Below the pieces are notes generated by a model. It ran no database searches and had not been told where the DNA came from. It worked only from the letters and a program-made list of their open reading frames with translations. This document shows, piece by piece, positions 27,301 to 41,499 of a stretch of 64,000 nucleotides of DNA (positions are counted from its first letter, which is position 1; each line of letters starts with the position of its first letter). The stretch comes from Balaenoptera acutorostrata (Eukaryota > Chordata > Mammalia > Artiodactyla > Balaenopteridae), in contig NW_026646025.1 of assembly GCF_949987535.1 (NCBI RefSeq), forward strand, positions 1,178,001-1,242,000, read 5' to 3'. The position numbers and the translations under genes were made by a program.

Positions 27301-28660
27301 CAGAATTCTTGTCATCACAATGTTCCATGACCGTGTCATCACAATTCTCCATGGCCCTTCTCATGACAATGCTCCAGAATTCTTCTCATCACAATGTTCC
27401 ATGACTGTGTCATCACAATGCTCCATGGCCATTGTCATCACAATGCTCCAGAATTCTTGTCATCACAATGTTCCATGACCGTGTCATCACAATGCTCCAT
27501 GGCCCTTGTCATCATAATGCTCAAGAATTCTTGTCATCACAATGTTCCATGACCGTGTTATCACAATGCTCCATCGCCTTTGTCATCACAATGCTCCAGA
27601 TTTCTTGTCATCACAATGTTCCATGACCGTCTCATCACAATGCTCCATGGCCCTTGTCAGCACAATGCTCCAGAATTCTTCTCATGACAATGTTCCATGA
27701 CTGTGTCATCACAATGCTCCATGGCACTTGTCATCATAATGCTCCAGAATTCTTCTCATCACAATGTTCCATGACCGTGTCATCACAATGCTCCATGGCC
27801 CTTTTCAGCACAATGCTCCAGAATTCCTGTCATCACAATGTTCCATGACCGTGTCATCACAATGCTCCATGGCCCTTGTCATCACAATGCTCCAGAATTC
27901 TTGTCATCACAATGTTCCATACCGTGTCATCACAATGCTCCATGGCCATTGTCATCACAATGCTCCAGAATTCTTGTCATCACAATGTTCCATGGCCGTG
28001 TCATCACAATGCTCCATGGCCCTTGTCATCACAATGCTCCAGAATTCTTGTCATCAAAATGTTCCATGACCGTGTCATTACAATGTTCCATGGCCGTGTC
28101 ATCACAATGCTCCATGGCCCTTGTCATCATACTGCTCCAGAATTCTTGTCATTACTATATTCCATGAACGTGTCATCACAATGCTCTATGGCGCTTGTCA
28201 TCAGAATGCTCCAGAATTCTTGTCATCACAATGTTCCATGACCGTATCATCACAATGCTCCATGGCGCTTGTCAGCACAATCTTCCAGAATTCTTCCCAT
28301 CACAATGTTCCATGACTGTGTGATCACATTTCTCCATGGCCCTTGTCATCACAATGCTCCAGAATTCTTGTCATCACAATATTCCATGACCGTTTCATCA
28401 CAATGCTCCATGTCCCTTGTCTTGACAATGCTCCAGAATTCTTCTCATCACAATGTTCCATGACCGTGTCATCACAATGCTCCATGGCCATTGTCATCAC
28501 AATGCTCCAGAATTATTGTCATCACAATGTTCCATGACCATGTCATCACAATGGTCCATGGCCCTAGTCAGCACAATGCTCCAGAATTCTTGTCATCACA
28601 ATGTTCCATGACCGTGTCATCACAATGTTCCATGGCCGTGTCATCACAATGCTCCATGGC
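24350..28660 (+). repeat. Tandem duplication of a ~2.4-kb H segment
   Basis: Unit order from about 24350 repeats at a 2414-bp offset (for example the tttttgtcatc variant at ~24745 and ~27159). After ~25390 the offset falls to 2266 bp, and after ~26600 to 1971 bp. The second copy has therefore lost 148 bp (2 x 74) and then about 295 bp more. Boundaries are approximate because flanking sequence is the same satellite. Confidence 0.8.
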
Positions 28661-29032
28661 CCTTGTCATCATACTGCTCCAGAATTCTTGTCATTACTAT
28701 ATTCCATGAACGTGTCATCACAATGCTCTATGGCGCTTGTCATCAGAATGCTCCAGCATTCTTGTCATCACAATGTTCCATGACCTTGTCATCACAATGC
28801 TCCATCGCCTTTGTCATCAGAATGCTCCAGAATTCTTGTCATCACAATGTTCCATGGCCGTGTCATCACAATGCTCCATGGCCATTGTCATCACAATGCT
28901 CCAGAATTCTTGTCATCACAATGTTCCATGGCCGTGTCATCACAATGCTCCATGGCCCTTGTCATCATAATGCCCCAGAATTATTGTCATCACCATGTTC
29001 CATGACCGTATCATCACAATGCTCCATGGACC

Positions 29033-29450
29033 TTGTCAGCACAATGCTCCAGAATTCTTCTCATCACAATGTTCCATGACCGTGTCATCACAATGCTCCA
29101 TGGCCCTTGTCATCACAATGCTCCAGAATTCTTGTCATCACAATGTTCCATGACCGTGTCATCACAATGCTCCATGGCCCTTGTCAGCACAATGCTCCAG
29201 AATTCTTGTCATCACAATGTTCCATGACCGTGTCATCACAATGCTCCATGGCCCTTGTCAGCACAATGCTCCAGAATTCTTGTCATCACAATGTTCCATG
29301 ACCGTGTCATCACAATGCTCCATGGCCCTTGTCAGCACAATGCTCCAGAATTCTTCTCATCACAATGTTCCATGACCGTGTCATCACAATGCTCCATGGC
29401 CCTTGTCATCACAATGCTCCAGAATTCTTGTCATCACAATGTTCCATGAC
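29033..29450 (+). repeat. Near-perfect run of 74-bp trimers
   Basis: Five or six consecutive trimers here differ almost only in the linker (gtcagcac or gtcatcac) and one ttctc/ttgtc change. The equivalent place at 41184-41450 has three fewer trimers (222 bp). This looks like the most recently amplified stretch of the window. Confidence 0.8.
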
Positions 29451-31240
29451 CGTGTCATCACAATGCTCCATGGCCCTTGTCATGACAATACTCCAGAATT
29501 CTTCTCATCACAATGATCCATGACCGTGTCAACAAAATGCTCCATGGCCACTGTCATCACAATGCCCCAGAATTCTTGTCATCACAATGTTCCATGGCCG
29601 TGTCATCACAATGCTCCATGGCCCTTGTCATCATAATGCTCCAGAATTCTTGTCATTACTATATTCCATGAACGTGTCATCACAATGCTCTATGGCGCTT
29701 GTCATCAGAATGCTCCAGAATTCTTGTCATCACAATGTTCCATGGCCGTGTCATCACAATGCTCCATGGCCCTTGTCATGACAATGCTCCAGAATTCTTC
29801 TCATCACAATGTTCCATGACCGTGTCATCACAATGCTCCATGGCCATTGTCATCACAATGCTCCAGAATTCTTGTCATCACAATGTTCCATGGCCGTGTC
29901 ATCACAATGCTCCATGGACCTTGTCATCATAATGCTCCAGAATTCTTGTCATCACAATGTTCCATGACCGTGTCATCACATTGCTCCATGGCCCTTGTCA
30001 TGACAATGCTCCAGAATTCTTCTCATCACAATGTTCCATGACCGTGTCATCACAATGCTCCATGGCCATTGTCATCACAATGCTCCAGAATTCTTGTCAT
30101 CACAATGTTCCATGGCCGTGTCATCACAATGTTCCATGGCACTTGTCATCATAATGCTCCAGAATTCTTGTCATCACAATGTTCCATGACCGTATCATCA
30201 CAATGCTCCATGGCTCTTGTCAGCACAATGCTCCAGAATTCTTCTCATCACAATGTTCCATGACCGTGTCATCACAATGCTCCATGGCCAATGTCATCAC
30301 AATGCTCCAGAATTCTTGTCATCACTATGTTCCATGGACGTGTCGTCACAATTTTCCATGGCCCTTGTCATCATAATGCTCCAGAATTCTTATCATCACA
30401 ATGTTCCATGACCGTATCATCACAATGCTCCATGGCCCTTGTCAGCACAATGCTCCAGAATTCTTCTCATCACAATGTTCCATGACCGTGTCATCACAAT
30501 GCTCCACGGCCCTTGTCATCACAATGCTCCAGAATTCTTGTCATTACAATGTTCCATGACCGTGTCATCAAAATGCTCCATGGCCCTTGTCATGACAATG
30601 CTCCAGAATTCTTCTCATCACAATGTTCCATGACCGTGTCATCACAATGCTCCATGGCCATTGTCATCACAGTGCTCCAGAATTCTTCTCATCACAATGT
30701 TCCATGGCCGTGTCATCACAATGCTCCATGGCCCTTGTCATCATAATGCTCCAGAATTCTTCTTATCACAATGTTCCATGACCGTGTCATCACAATGCTC
30801 CATGGCCCTTGTCATGACAATGCTCCAGAATTCTTCTCATCACATTGTTCCATGACCGTGTCATCACAATGCTCCATGGCCCTTGTCATCACAATGCTCC
30901 AGAATTCTTGTCATCACAATGTTCCATGGCCGTGTCACCACAATGCTCCATGGCCCTTGTCATCATAATGCTCCAGAATTCTTGTCATTACTATATTCCA
31001 TGAACGTGTCATCACAATGCTCTATGGCGCTTTTCATCAGAATGCTCTAGAATTCTTGTCATCACAATGTTCCATGACCGTGTCATCACAATGCTCCATC
31101 GCCTTTGTCATCAGAATGCTCCAGAATTCTTGTCATCACAATGTTCCATGACCGTGTCATCACAATGCTCCATGGCCCTTGTCAGCACAATGCTCCAGAA
31201 TTCTTGTCATCACAATGTTCCATGACCGTGTCATCACAAT

Positions 31241-32151
31241 GCTACATGACCCTGGTCATCACAGTTCTCCATGACCTTTGTCATCACAATGCTCTATGTC
31301 GCTTTTCATCACAATTCTCAATGACCACTTTAATCACTATACTCGCTGACCATTTTCATCATATTTCTCTAGTGTCATTACAATACCCCATGGCCCCTTT
31401 TTTCACAATGCTCCATGATGCCTGTCATCACAATGCTCCATGCCCTTGTCATCAAAATGCTCCAGAACTCTTGTCATCATAATGCTCCATGCCAATATCA
31501 TCAAAATGCCCCATGACACTTGTCATCACAATGCTCCATGGCCTTTGTCATCTCAATGTTCCATGGCCCCTGTCATCACAGTGCTCCATGATACCTTTCA
31601 TCGCAATTCTAGATGACCACTGTCATCACAATGCCCCATGACAGATGTCATCACAATTCGCCATGGTCCTTGTCATCACTATGCTCCATGAACCGTGTCA
31701 TCACAAGGTTCCAGGACACTTGTCATCACAATGATCCAAGATCACATTCATCACAGTGCTCCATGAAACCTGTCATCTCAATGCTCCATAGCCTTTGTAT
31801 TCACAATGCTCCATGGCCCCTGTAATCACAGTGCTCCATGACCCTTTTCATCACAATGCTCCAAGACCGCTCTCAACACAATGCCCCATGACGCCTGACA
31901 TCACAAATCTCCATAGCCTCTCTTACCAAAAAGCTCCATGATCGCTGTCAGCAGAATGTTCCATGACACTTTTCGTCACAATACTGCAAGACCACTGTCA
32001 TCACAGAGTACTCTGCCTATATCATCACAATATTCCTTGTCACCTTTAATCACAATGCTCCATGCCCTTTCATCACAATGCTCCAGAAATCTTTTTCATC
32101 GCAATGTTCCTTGACTATGTCATCACAATGCTCCATGGCCGTCATCAGCAC
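31241..32151 (+). repeat. D block copy 9 (internally deleted, 911 bp)
   Basis: Starts and ends like a full D block but lacks 749 bp of its middle. The bases equivalent to 3222-3970 of copy 2 are gone. Both ends of the lost segment carry the 20-mer tgtcatcacaatgctccatg, so the join falls within that identity. It also shows cctctcttacc (other copies cctctgttacc), acccttttcatc (others accctattcatc) and an ending of ccatggccgtcatc, features shared with copies 10 to 12. Confidence 0.93.
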
Positions 32152-33930
32152 AATGCTCCAGAATTCTTGTCATCACAATGTTCCATGACCGTGTCATCAC
32201 AATGCTCCATGGCCCTTGTCATCACAATGCTCTGGAATTCTTCTCATCACATTGTTCCATGACCGTGTCATCACAATGCTCCATGGCCCTTTTCAGCACA
32301 ATGCTCCAGAATTCCTGTCATCACAATGTTCCATGACCGTGTCATCACAATGCTCCATGGCACTTGTCATCACAATGCTCCAGAATTCTTGTCATCACAA
32401 TGTTCCATACCGTGTCATCACAATGCTCCATGGCCATTGTCATCACAATGCTACAGAATACTTGTCATCACAGTGTTCCATGGCCGTGTCATCACAATGC
32501 TCCATGGCCCTTGTCATCACAATGCTCCAGAATACTTGTCATCACAATATTCCATGACCGTGTCATCAAAATGTTCCATGGCCGTGTCATCACAATGCTC
32601 CATGGCCCTTGTCATCATAATGCTCCAGAATTCTTGTCATTACTATATTCCATGGACGTGTCATCACAATGCTCTATGGCGCTTGTCATTAGAATGCTCC
32701 ACAATTCTTGTCATCACAATGTTCCATGATCGTGTCATCACAATGCTCCATCGCCTTTGTCATCAGAATGCTCCAGAATTCTTGTCATCACAATGTTCCA
32801 TGGCCGTGTCATCACAATTCTCCATGAAGGTTGTCATCACAATGCTCCAGAATTCTTGTCATCACAATGTTCCATGGCCGTGTCATCACAATGCTCCATG
32901 GCCCTTGTCATGACAATGCTCCAGAATTCTTCTCATCACAATGATCCATGACCGTGTCATCACAATGCTCCATCGCCTTTGTCATCAGAATGCTCCAGAA
33001 TTCTTGTCATCACAATGTTCCATGGCCGTGTCATCACAATGCTCCATGGCCCTTGTCAGCACAATGCTCCAGAATTCTTGTCATCACAATGTTCCATGGC
33101 CGTGTCATCACAATTCTCCATGAACCTTGTCATCACAATTCTCCAGAATTCTTGTCATCACAATGTTCAACGGCCGTGTCATCACAATGCTCCATGGCCC
33201 TTGTCATCATAATGCTCCAGAATTCTTGTCATTACTATATTCCATGAACGTGTCATCACAATGCTCTATGGCGCTTGTCATTAGAATGCTCCAGAATTCT
33301 TGTCATCACAAGGTTCCATGATCGTGTCATCACAATGCTCCATCGCCTTTGTCATCAGAATGCTCCAGAATTCTTGTCATCACAATATTCCATGGCCGTG
33401 TCATCACAATGCTCCATGGCCCTTGTCATGACAATGCTCCAGAATTCTTCTCATCAAAATGATCCATGACCGTGTCATCACAATGCTCCATCGACTTTGT
33501 CATCAGAATGCTCCAGAATTCCTGTGATCACAATGTTCCATGACCGTGTCATCACAATGCTCCATGGCCCTTGTCAGCACAATGCTCCAGAATTCTTGTC
33601 ATCACAATGTTCCATGGCCGTGTCATCACAATTCTCCATGAACCTTGTCATCAGAATGCTCCAGAATTCTTTTCATCACAATGTTCCATGGCCGTGTCAT
33701 CACAATGCTCCATGGCCCTTGTCAGCACAATGCTCCAGAATTCTTGTCATCAAAATGTTCCATGGCCGTGTCATCACAATTCTCCATGAACCTTGTCATC
33801 ACAATTCTCCAGAATTCTTGTCATCACAATGTTCAACGGCCGTGTCATCACAATGCTCCATGGCCCTTGTCATGACAATGCTCCAGAATTCTTCTCATTA
33901 CAATGATCCATGACCGTGTCATCACAATGC

Positions 33931-36900
33931 TCCATGGTCATTGTCATCACAATGCTCCAGAATTCTTGTCATCACAATGTTCCATGACCGTGTCATCACA
34001 ATGCTCCATGGCCCTTGTCATCATAATGCTCAAGAATTCTTGTCATCACAATGTTCCATGACTGTGTCATCACAATGCTCCATGGCCCTTTTCATGACAA
34101 TGCTCCAGAATTCTTCTCATCACAATGTTCCATGGCCGTGTCATCACAATGCTCCATGGCCATTGTCATCACAATGCTCCAGATTTCTTGTCATCACAAT
34201 GTTCCATGACCGTTTCATCACAATGCTCCATCGCCTTTGTCATCACAATGCTCCAGATTTCTTGTCATCACAATGTTCCATGACCGTCTCATCACAATGC
34301 TCCATGGCCCTTGTCAGCACAATGCTCCAGAATTCTTCTCATGACAATGTTCAACGGCCGTGTCATCACAATGCTCCATGGCCCTTGTCATGACAATGCT
34401 CCAGAATTCTTCTCATTACAATGATCCATAACCATGTCATCACAATGCTCCATGGCCATTGTCATCACAATGCTCCAGAATTCTTGTCATCACAATGTTC
34501 CATGACCGTATCATCACAATGCTCCATGGCGCTTGTCAGCACAATGCTCCAGAATTCTTCTCATCAAAATGTTCCATGACTGTGTCATCACAATGCTCCA
34601 TGGCCCTTGTCATCACAATGCTCCAGAATTCTTGTCATCACAATGTTCCATGACCGTGTCATCACAATTCTCCATGGCCCTTGTCATGACAGTGCTCCAG
34701 AATTCTTCTCATCACAATGTTCCATGACTGTGTCATCACAATGCTCCATGGCCATTGTCATCACAATGCTCCAGAATTCTTGTCATCACAATGTTCCATG
34801 ACCGTGTCATCACAATGCTCCATGGCCCTTGTCATCATAATGCTCAAGAATTCTTGTCATCACAATGTTCCATGACCGTGTCATCACAATGCTCCATGGC
34901 CCTTGTCATGACAATGCTCCAGAATTCTTCTCATCACAATGTTCCATGGCCGTGTCATCACAATGCTCCATGGCCATTGTCATCACAATGCTCCAGATTT
35001 CTTGTCATCACAATGTTCCATGACCGTGTCATCACAATGCTCCATCGCCTTTTTCATCACAATGCTCCAGATTTCTTGTCATCACAATGTTCCATGACCG
35101 TCTCATCACAATGCTCCATGGCCCTTGTCAGCACAATGCTCCAGAATTCTTCTCATGACAATGTTCCATGAGTGTGTCATCACAATGCTCCATGGCACTT
35201 GTCATCATAATGCTCCAGAATTCTTCTCATCACAATGTTCCATGACCGTGTCATCACAATGCTCCATGGCCCTTTTCAGCACAATGCTCCAGAATTCCTG
35301 TCATCACAATGTTCCATGACCGTGTCATCACAATGCTCCATGGCCCTTGTCATCACAATGCTCCAGAATTCTTGTCATCACAATGTTCCATACCGTGTCA
35401 TCACAATGCTCCATGGCCATTGTCATCACAATGCTCCAGAATTCTTGTCATCACAATGTTCCATGGCCGTGTCATCACAATGCTCCATGGCCCTTGTCAG
35501 CACAATGCTCCAGAATTCTTGTCATCACAATGTTCCATGACCGTGTCATCACAATGTTCCATGGCCGTGTCATCACAATGCTCCATGGCCCTTGTCATCA
35601 TACTGCTCCAGAATTCTTTTCATTACTATATTCCATGAACGTGTCATCACAATGCTCTATGGCGCTTGTCATCAGAATGCTCCAGAATTCTTGTCATCAC
35701 AATGTTCCATGACCGTATCATCACAATGCTCCATGGCGCTTGTCAGCACAATCTTCCAGAATTCTTCTCATCACAATGTTCCATGACTGTGTCATCACAA
35801 TTCTCCATGGCCCTTGTCATCACAATGCTCCAGAATTCTTGTCATCACAATGTTCCATGACCGTGTCATCACAATGCTCCATGTCCCTTGTCATGACAAT
35901 GCTCCAGAATTCTTCTCATCACAATGTTCCATGACCGTGTCATCACAATGCTCCATGGCCATTGTCATCACAATGCTCCAGAATTCTTGTCATCACAATG
36001 TTCCATGGCCGTGTCATCACAATGCTCCATGGACCTTGTCATCACAATGCTCCGGAATTCTTCTCATCACATTGTTCCATGACCGTGTCATCACAATGCT
36101 CCATGGCCCTTTTCAGCACAATGCTCCAGAATTCCTGTCATCAAAATGTTCCATGACCGTGTCATCACAATGCTCCATGGCCCTTATCATCTCAATGCTC
36201 CAGAATTCTTGACATCACAATGTTCCATACCGTGTCATCACAATGCTCCATGGCCATTGTCATCACAATGCTCCAGAATTATTGTCATCACAATGTTCCA
36301 TGACCATGTCATCACAATGGTCCATGGCCCTAGTCAGCACAATGCTCCAGAATTCTTGTTATCACAATGTTCCATGACCGTGTCATCACAATGTTCCATG
36401 GCCGTGTCATCACAATGCTCCATGGCCCTTGTCATCATACTGCTCCAGAATTCTTGTCATTACTATATTCCATGAACGTGTCATCACAATGCTCTATGGC
36501 GCTTGTCATCAGAATGCTCCAGCATTCTTGTCATCACAATGTTCCATGACCGTGTCATCACAATGCTCCATCGCCTTTGTCATCAGAATGCTCCAGAATT
36601 CTTGTCATCACAATGTTCCATGGCCGTGTCATCACAATGCTCCATGGTCATTGTCATCACAATGCTCCAGAATTCTTGTCATCACAATGTTCCATGACCG
36701 TGTCATCACAATGCTCCATGGCCCTTGTCATCATAATGCTCAAGAATTCTTGTCATCACAATGTTCCATGACTGTGTCATCACAATGCTCCATGGCCCTT
36801 TTCATGACAATGCTCCAGAATTCTTCTCATCACAATGTTCCATGGCCGTGTCATCACAATGCTCCATGGCCATTGTCATCACAATGCTCCAGATTTCTTG

Positions 36901-39350
36901 TCATCACAATGTTCCATGACCGTTTCATCACAATGCTCCATCGCCTTTGTCATCACAATGCTCCAGATTTCTTGTCATCACAATGTTCCATGACCGTCTC
37001 ATCACAATGCTCCATGGCCCTTGTCAGCACAATGCTCCAGAATTCTTCTCATGACAATGTTCAACGGCCGTGTCATCACAATGCTCCATGGCCCTTGTCA
37101 TGACAATGCTCCAGAATTCTTCTCATTACAATGATCCATAACCATGTCATCACAATGCTCCATGGCCATTGTCATCACAATGCTCCAGAATTCTTGTCAT
37201 CACAATGTTCCATGACCGTATCATCACAATGCTCCATGGCGCTTGTCAGCACAATGCTCCAGAATTCTTCTCATCAAAATGTTCCATGACTGTGTCATCA
37301 CAATGCTCCATGGCCCTTGTCATCACAATGCTCCAGAATTCTTGTCATCACAATGTTCCATGACCGTGTCATCACAATTCTCCATGGCCCTTGTCATGAC
37401 AGTGCTCCAGAATTCTTCTCATCACAATGTTCCATGACTGTGTCATCACAATGCTCCATGGCCATTGTCATCACAATGCTCCAGAATTCTTGTCATCACA
37501 ATGTTCCATGACCGTGTCATCACAATGCTCCATGGCCCTTGTCATCATAATGCTCAAGAATTCTTGTCATCACAATGTTCCATGACCGTGTCATCACAAT
37601 GCTCCATGGCCCTTGTCATGACAATGCTCCAGAATTCTTCTCATCACAATGTTCCATGGCCGTGTCATCACAATGCTCCATGGCCATTGTCATCACAATG
37701 CTCCAGATTTCTTGTCATCACAATGTTCCATGACCGTGTCATCACAATGCTCCATCGCCTTTTTCATCACAATGCTCCAGATTTTTTGTCATCACAATGT
37801 TCCATGACCGTCTCATCACAATGCTCCATGGCCCTTGTCAGCACAATGCTCCAGAATTCTTCTCATGACAATGTTCCATGAGTGTGTCATCACAATGCTC
37901 CATGGCACTTGTCATCATAATGCTCCAGAATTCTTCTCATCACAATGTTCCATGACCGTGTCATCACAATGCTCCATGGCCCTTTTCAGCACAATGCTCC
38001 AGAATTCCTGTCATCACAATGTTCCATGACCGTGTCATCACAATGCTCCATGGCCCTTGTCATCACAATGCTCCAGAATTCTTGTCATCACAATGTTCCA
38101 TACCGTGTCATCACAATGCTCCATGGCCATTGTCATCACAATGCTCCAGAATTCTTGTCATCACAATGTTCCATGGCCGTGTCATCACAATGCTCCATGG
38201 CCCTTGTCAGCACAATGCTCCAGAATTCTTGTCATCACAATGTTCCATGACCGTGTCATCACAATGTTCCATGGCCGTGTCATCACAATGCTCCATGGCC
38301 CTTGTCATCATACTGCTCCAGAATTCTTTTCATTACTATATTCCATGAACGTGTCATCACAATGCTCTATGGCGCTTGTCATCAGAATGCTCCAGAATTC
38401 TTGTCATCACAATGTTCCATGACCGTATCATCACAATGCTCCATGGCGCTTGTTAGCACAATCTTCCAGAATTCTTCTCATCACAATGTTCCATGACTGT
38501 GTCATCACAATTCTCCATGGCCCTTGTCATCACAATGCTCCAGAATTCTTGTCATCACAATGTTCCATGACCGTGTCATCACAATGCTCCATGTCCCTTG
38601 TCATGACAATGCTCCAGAATTCTTCTCATCACAATGTTCCATGACCGTGTCATCACAATGCTCCATGGCCATTGTCATCACAATGCTCCAGAATTCTTGT
38701 CATCACAATGTTCCATGGCCGTGTCATCACAATGCTCCATGGACCTTGTCATCACAATGCTCCGGAATTCTTCTCATCACATTGTTCCATGACCGTGTCA
38801 TCACAATGCTCCATGGCCCTTTTCTGCACAATGCTCCAGAATTCCTGTCATCAAAATGTTCCATGACCGTGTCATCACAATGCTCCATGGCCCTTATCAT
38901 CTCAATGCTCCAGAATTCTTGACATCACAATGTTCCATACCGTGTCATCACAAAGCTCCATGGCCATTGTCATCACAATGCTCCAGAATTATTGTCATCA
39001 CAATGTTCCATGACCATGTCATCACAATGGTCCATGGCCCTAGTCAGCACAATGCTCCAGAATTCTTGTTATCACAATGTTCCATGACCGTGTCATCACA
39101 ATGTTCCATGGCCGTGTCATCACAATGCTCCATGGCCCTTTTCATCATACTGCTCCAGAATTCTTGTCATTACTATATTCCATGAACGTGTCATCACAAT
39201 GCTCTATGGCGCTTGTCATCAGAATGCTCCAGCATTCTTGTCATCACAATGTTCCATGACCGTGTCATCACAATGCTCCATCGCCTTTGTCATCAGAATG
39301 CTCCAGAATTCTTGTCATCACAATGTTCCATGGCCGTGTCATCACAATGC
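33931..39350 (+). repeat. 2710-bp tandem duplication (33931-36640 and 36641-39350)
   Basis: Both copies open with tccatggtcattgtcatcac and keep a constant 2710-bp offset through many private variants. Examples are gttcaacggccg at ~34350 and ~37060, ccataaccatgtc at ~34427 and ~37137, and gagtgtgtcatc at ~35168 and ~37878. The copies differ by isolated bases such as gcttgttagcac near 38448. The period is not a multiple of 74 because the segment includes one-base-short units and extra 24-mers. Confidence 0.9.
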
Positions 39351-41499
39351 TCCATGGCCATTGTCATCACAATGCTCCAGAATTCTTGTCATCACAATGT
39401 TCCATGGCCGTGTCATCACAATGCTCCATGGCCCTTGTCATCATAATGCCCCAGAATTATTGTCATCACCATGTTCCATGACCGTATCATCACAATGCTC
39501 CATGGACCTTGTCAGCACAATGCTCCAGAATTCTTCTCATCACAATGTTCCATGACCGTGTCATCACAATGCTCCATATCCCTTGTCATCACAATGCTCC
39601 AGAATTCTTGTCATCACAATGTTCCATGACCGTGTCATCACAATGCTCCATGGCCCTTGTCAGCACAATGCTCCAGAATTCTTGTCATCACAATGTTCCA
39701 TGACCGTGTCATCACAATGCTCCATGGCCCTTGTCATGACAATACTCCAGAATTCTTCTCATCACAATGATCCATGACCGTGTCAACAAAATGCTCCATG
39801 GCCACTGTCATCACAATGCCCCAGAATTCTTGTCATCACAATGTTCCATGGCCGTGTCATCACAATGCTCCATGGCCCTTGTCAGCACAATGCTCCAGAA
39901 TTCTTGTCATCACAATGTTCCATGACCGTGTCATCACAATGTTCCATGGCCGTGTCATCACAATGCTCCATGGCCCTTGTCATCATACTGCTCCAGAATT
40001 CTTTTCATTACTATATTCCATGAACGTGTCATCACAATGCTCTATGGCGCTTGTCATCAGAATGCTCCAGAATTCTTGTCATCACAATGTTCCATGACCG
40101 TATCATCACAATGCTCCATGGCGCTTGTCAGCACAATCTTCCAGAATTCTTCTCATCACAATGTTCCATGACTGTGTCATCACAATTCTCCATGGCCCTT
40201 GTCATCACAATGCTCCAGAATTCTTGTCATCACAATGTTCCATGACCGTGTCATCACAATGCTCCATGTCCCTTGTCATGACAATGCTCCAGAATTCTTC
40301 TCATCACAATGTTCCATGACCGTGTCATCACAATGCTCCATGGCCATTGTCATCACAATGCTCCAGAATTCTTGTCATCACAATGTTCCATGGCCGTGTC
40401 ATCACAATGCTCCATGGACCTTGTCATCACAATGCTCCGGAATTCTTCTCATCACATTGTTCCATGACCGTGTCATCACAATGCTCCATGGCCCTTTTCT
40501 GCACAATGCTCCAGAATTCCTGTCATCAAAATGTTCCATGACCGTGTCATCACAATGCTCCATGGCCCTTATCATCTCAATGCTCCAGAATTCTTGACAT
40601 CACAATGTTCCATACCGTGTCATCACAAAGCTCCATGGCCATTGTCATCACAATGCTCCAGAATTATTGTCATCACAATGTTCCATGACCATGTCATCAC
40701 AATGGTCCATGGCCCTAGTCAGCACAATGCTCCAGAATTCTTGTTATCACAATGTTCCATGACCGTGTCATCACAATGTTCCATGGCCGTGTCATCACAA
40801 TGCTCCATGGCCCTTGTCATCATACTGCTCCAGAATTCTTGTCATTACTATATTCCATGAACGTGTCATCACAATGCTCTATGGCGCTTGTCATCAGAAT
40901 GCTCCAGCATTCTTGTCATCACAATGTTCCATGACCGTGTCATCACAATGCTCCATCGCCTTTGTCATCAGAATGCTCCAGAATTCTTGTCATCACAATG
41001 TTCCATGGCCGTGTCATCACAATGCTCCATGGCCATTGTCATCACAATGCTCCAGAATTCTTGTCATCACAATGTTCCATGGCCGTGTCATCACAATGCT
41101 CCATGGCCCTTGTCATCATAATGCCCCAGAATTATTGTCATCACCATGTTCCATGACCGTATCATCACAATGCTCCATGGACCTTGTCAGCACAATGCTC
41201 CAGAATTCTTCTCATCACAATGTTCCATGACCGTGTCATCACAATGCTCCATATCCCTTGTCATCACAATGCTCCAGAATTCTTGTCATCACAATGTTCC
41301 ATGACCGTGTCATCACAATGCTCCATGGCCCTTGTCAGCACAATGCTCCAGAATTCTTGTCATCACAATGTTCCATGACCGTGTCATCACAATGCTCCAT
41401 GGCCCTTGTCATGACAATACTCCAGAATTCTTCTCATCACAATGATCCATGACCGTGTCAACAAAATGCTCCATGGCCACTGTCATCACAATGCCCCAG
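38150..41499 (+). repeat. 1675-bp tandem duplication (38150-39824 and 39825-41499)
   Basis: Rare variants recur at exactly 1675 bp: cttttctgcac at ~38819 and ~40494, cacaaagctcc at ~38950 and ~40625, and ctccatatcccttg at ~39573 and ~41248. The first copy overlaps the second half of the 2710-bp duplication, so this event came after that one. Confidence 0.9.

Larger units (their letters stand above)
23919..31240 (+). repeat. H domain 8 (7322 bp, composite)
   Basis: The first ~280 bp follow type A, then the pattern changes near 24200. From 24350 to 28730 it is two tandem copies of a ~2.4-kb block. From 29033 to ~29450 there are very uniform 74-bp units. From ~29450 to 31240 it matches the right part of type A (compare 1320-3040). 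It marks the switch from compact to long higher-order units. Confidence 0.88.

Noticed and set aside
36429..37103. Longest open frame (224 codons) as a possible gene
   Set aside because: It is made of the same repeat read through a run of ttccatggcc units lacking the usual tga. It overlaps other frames, has no start context, signal or domain, and is duplicated and broken by the same indels as its surroundings.
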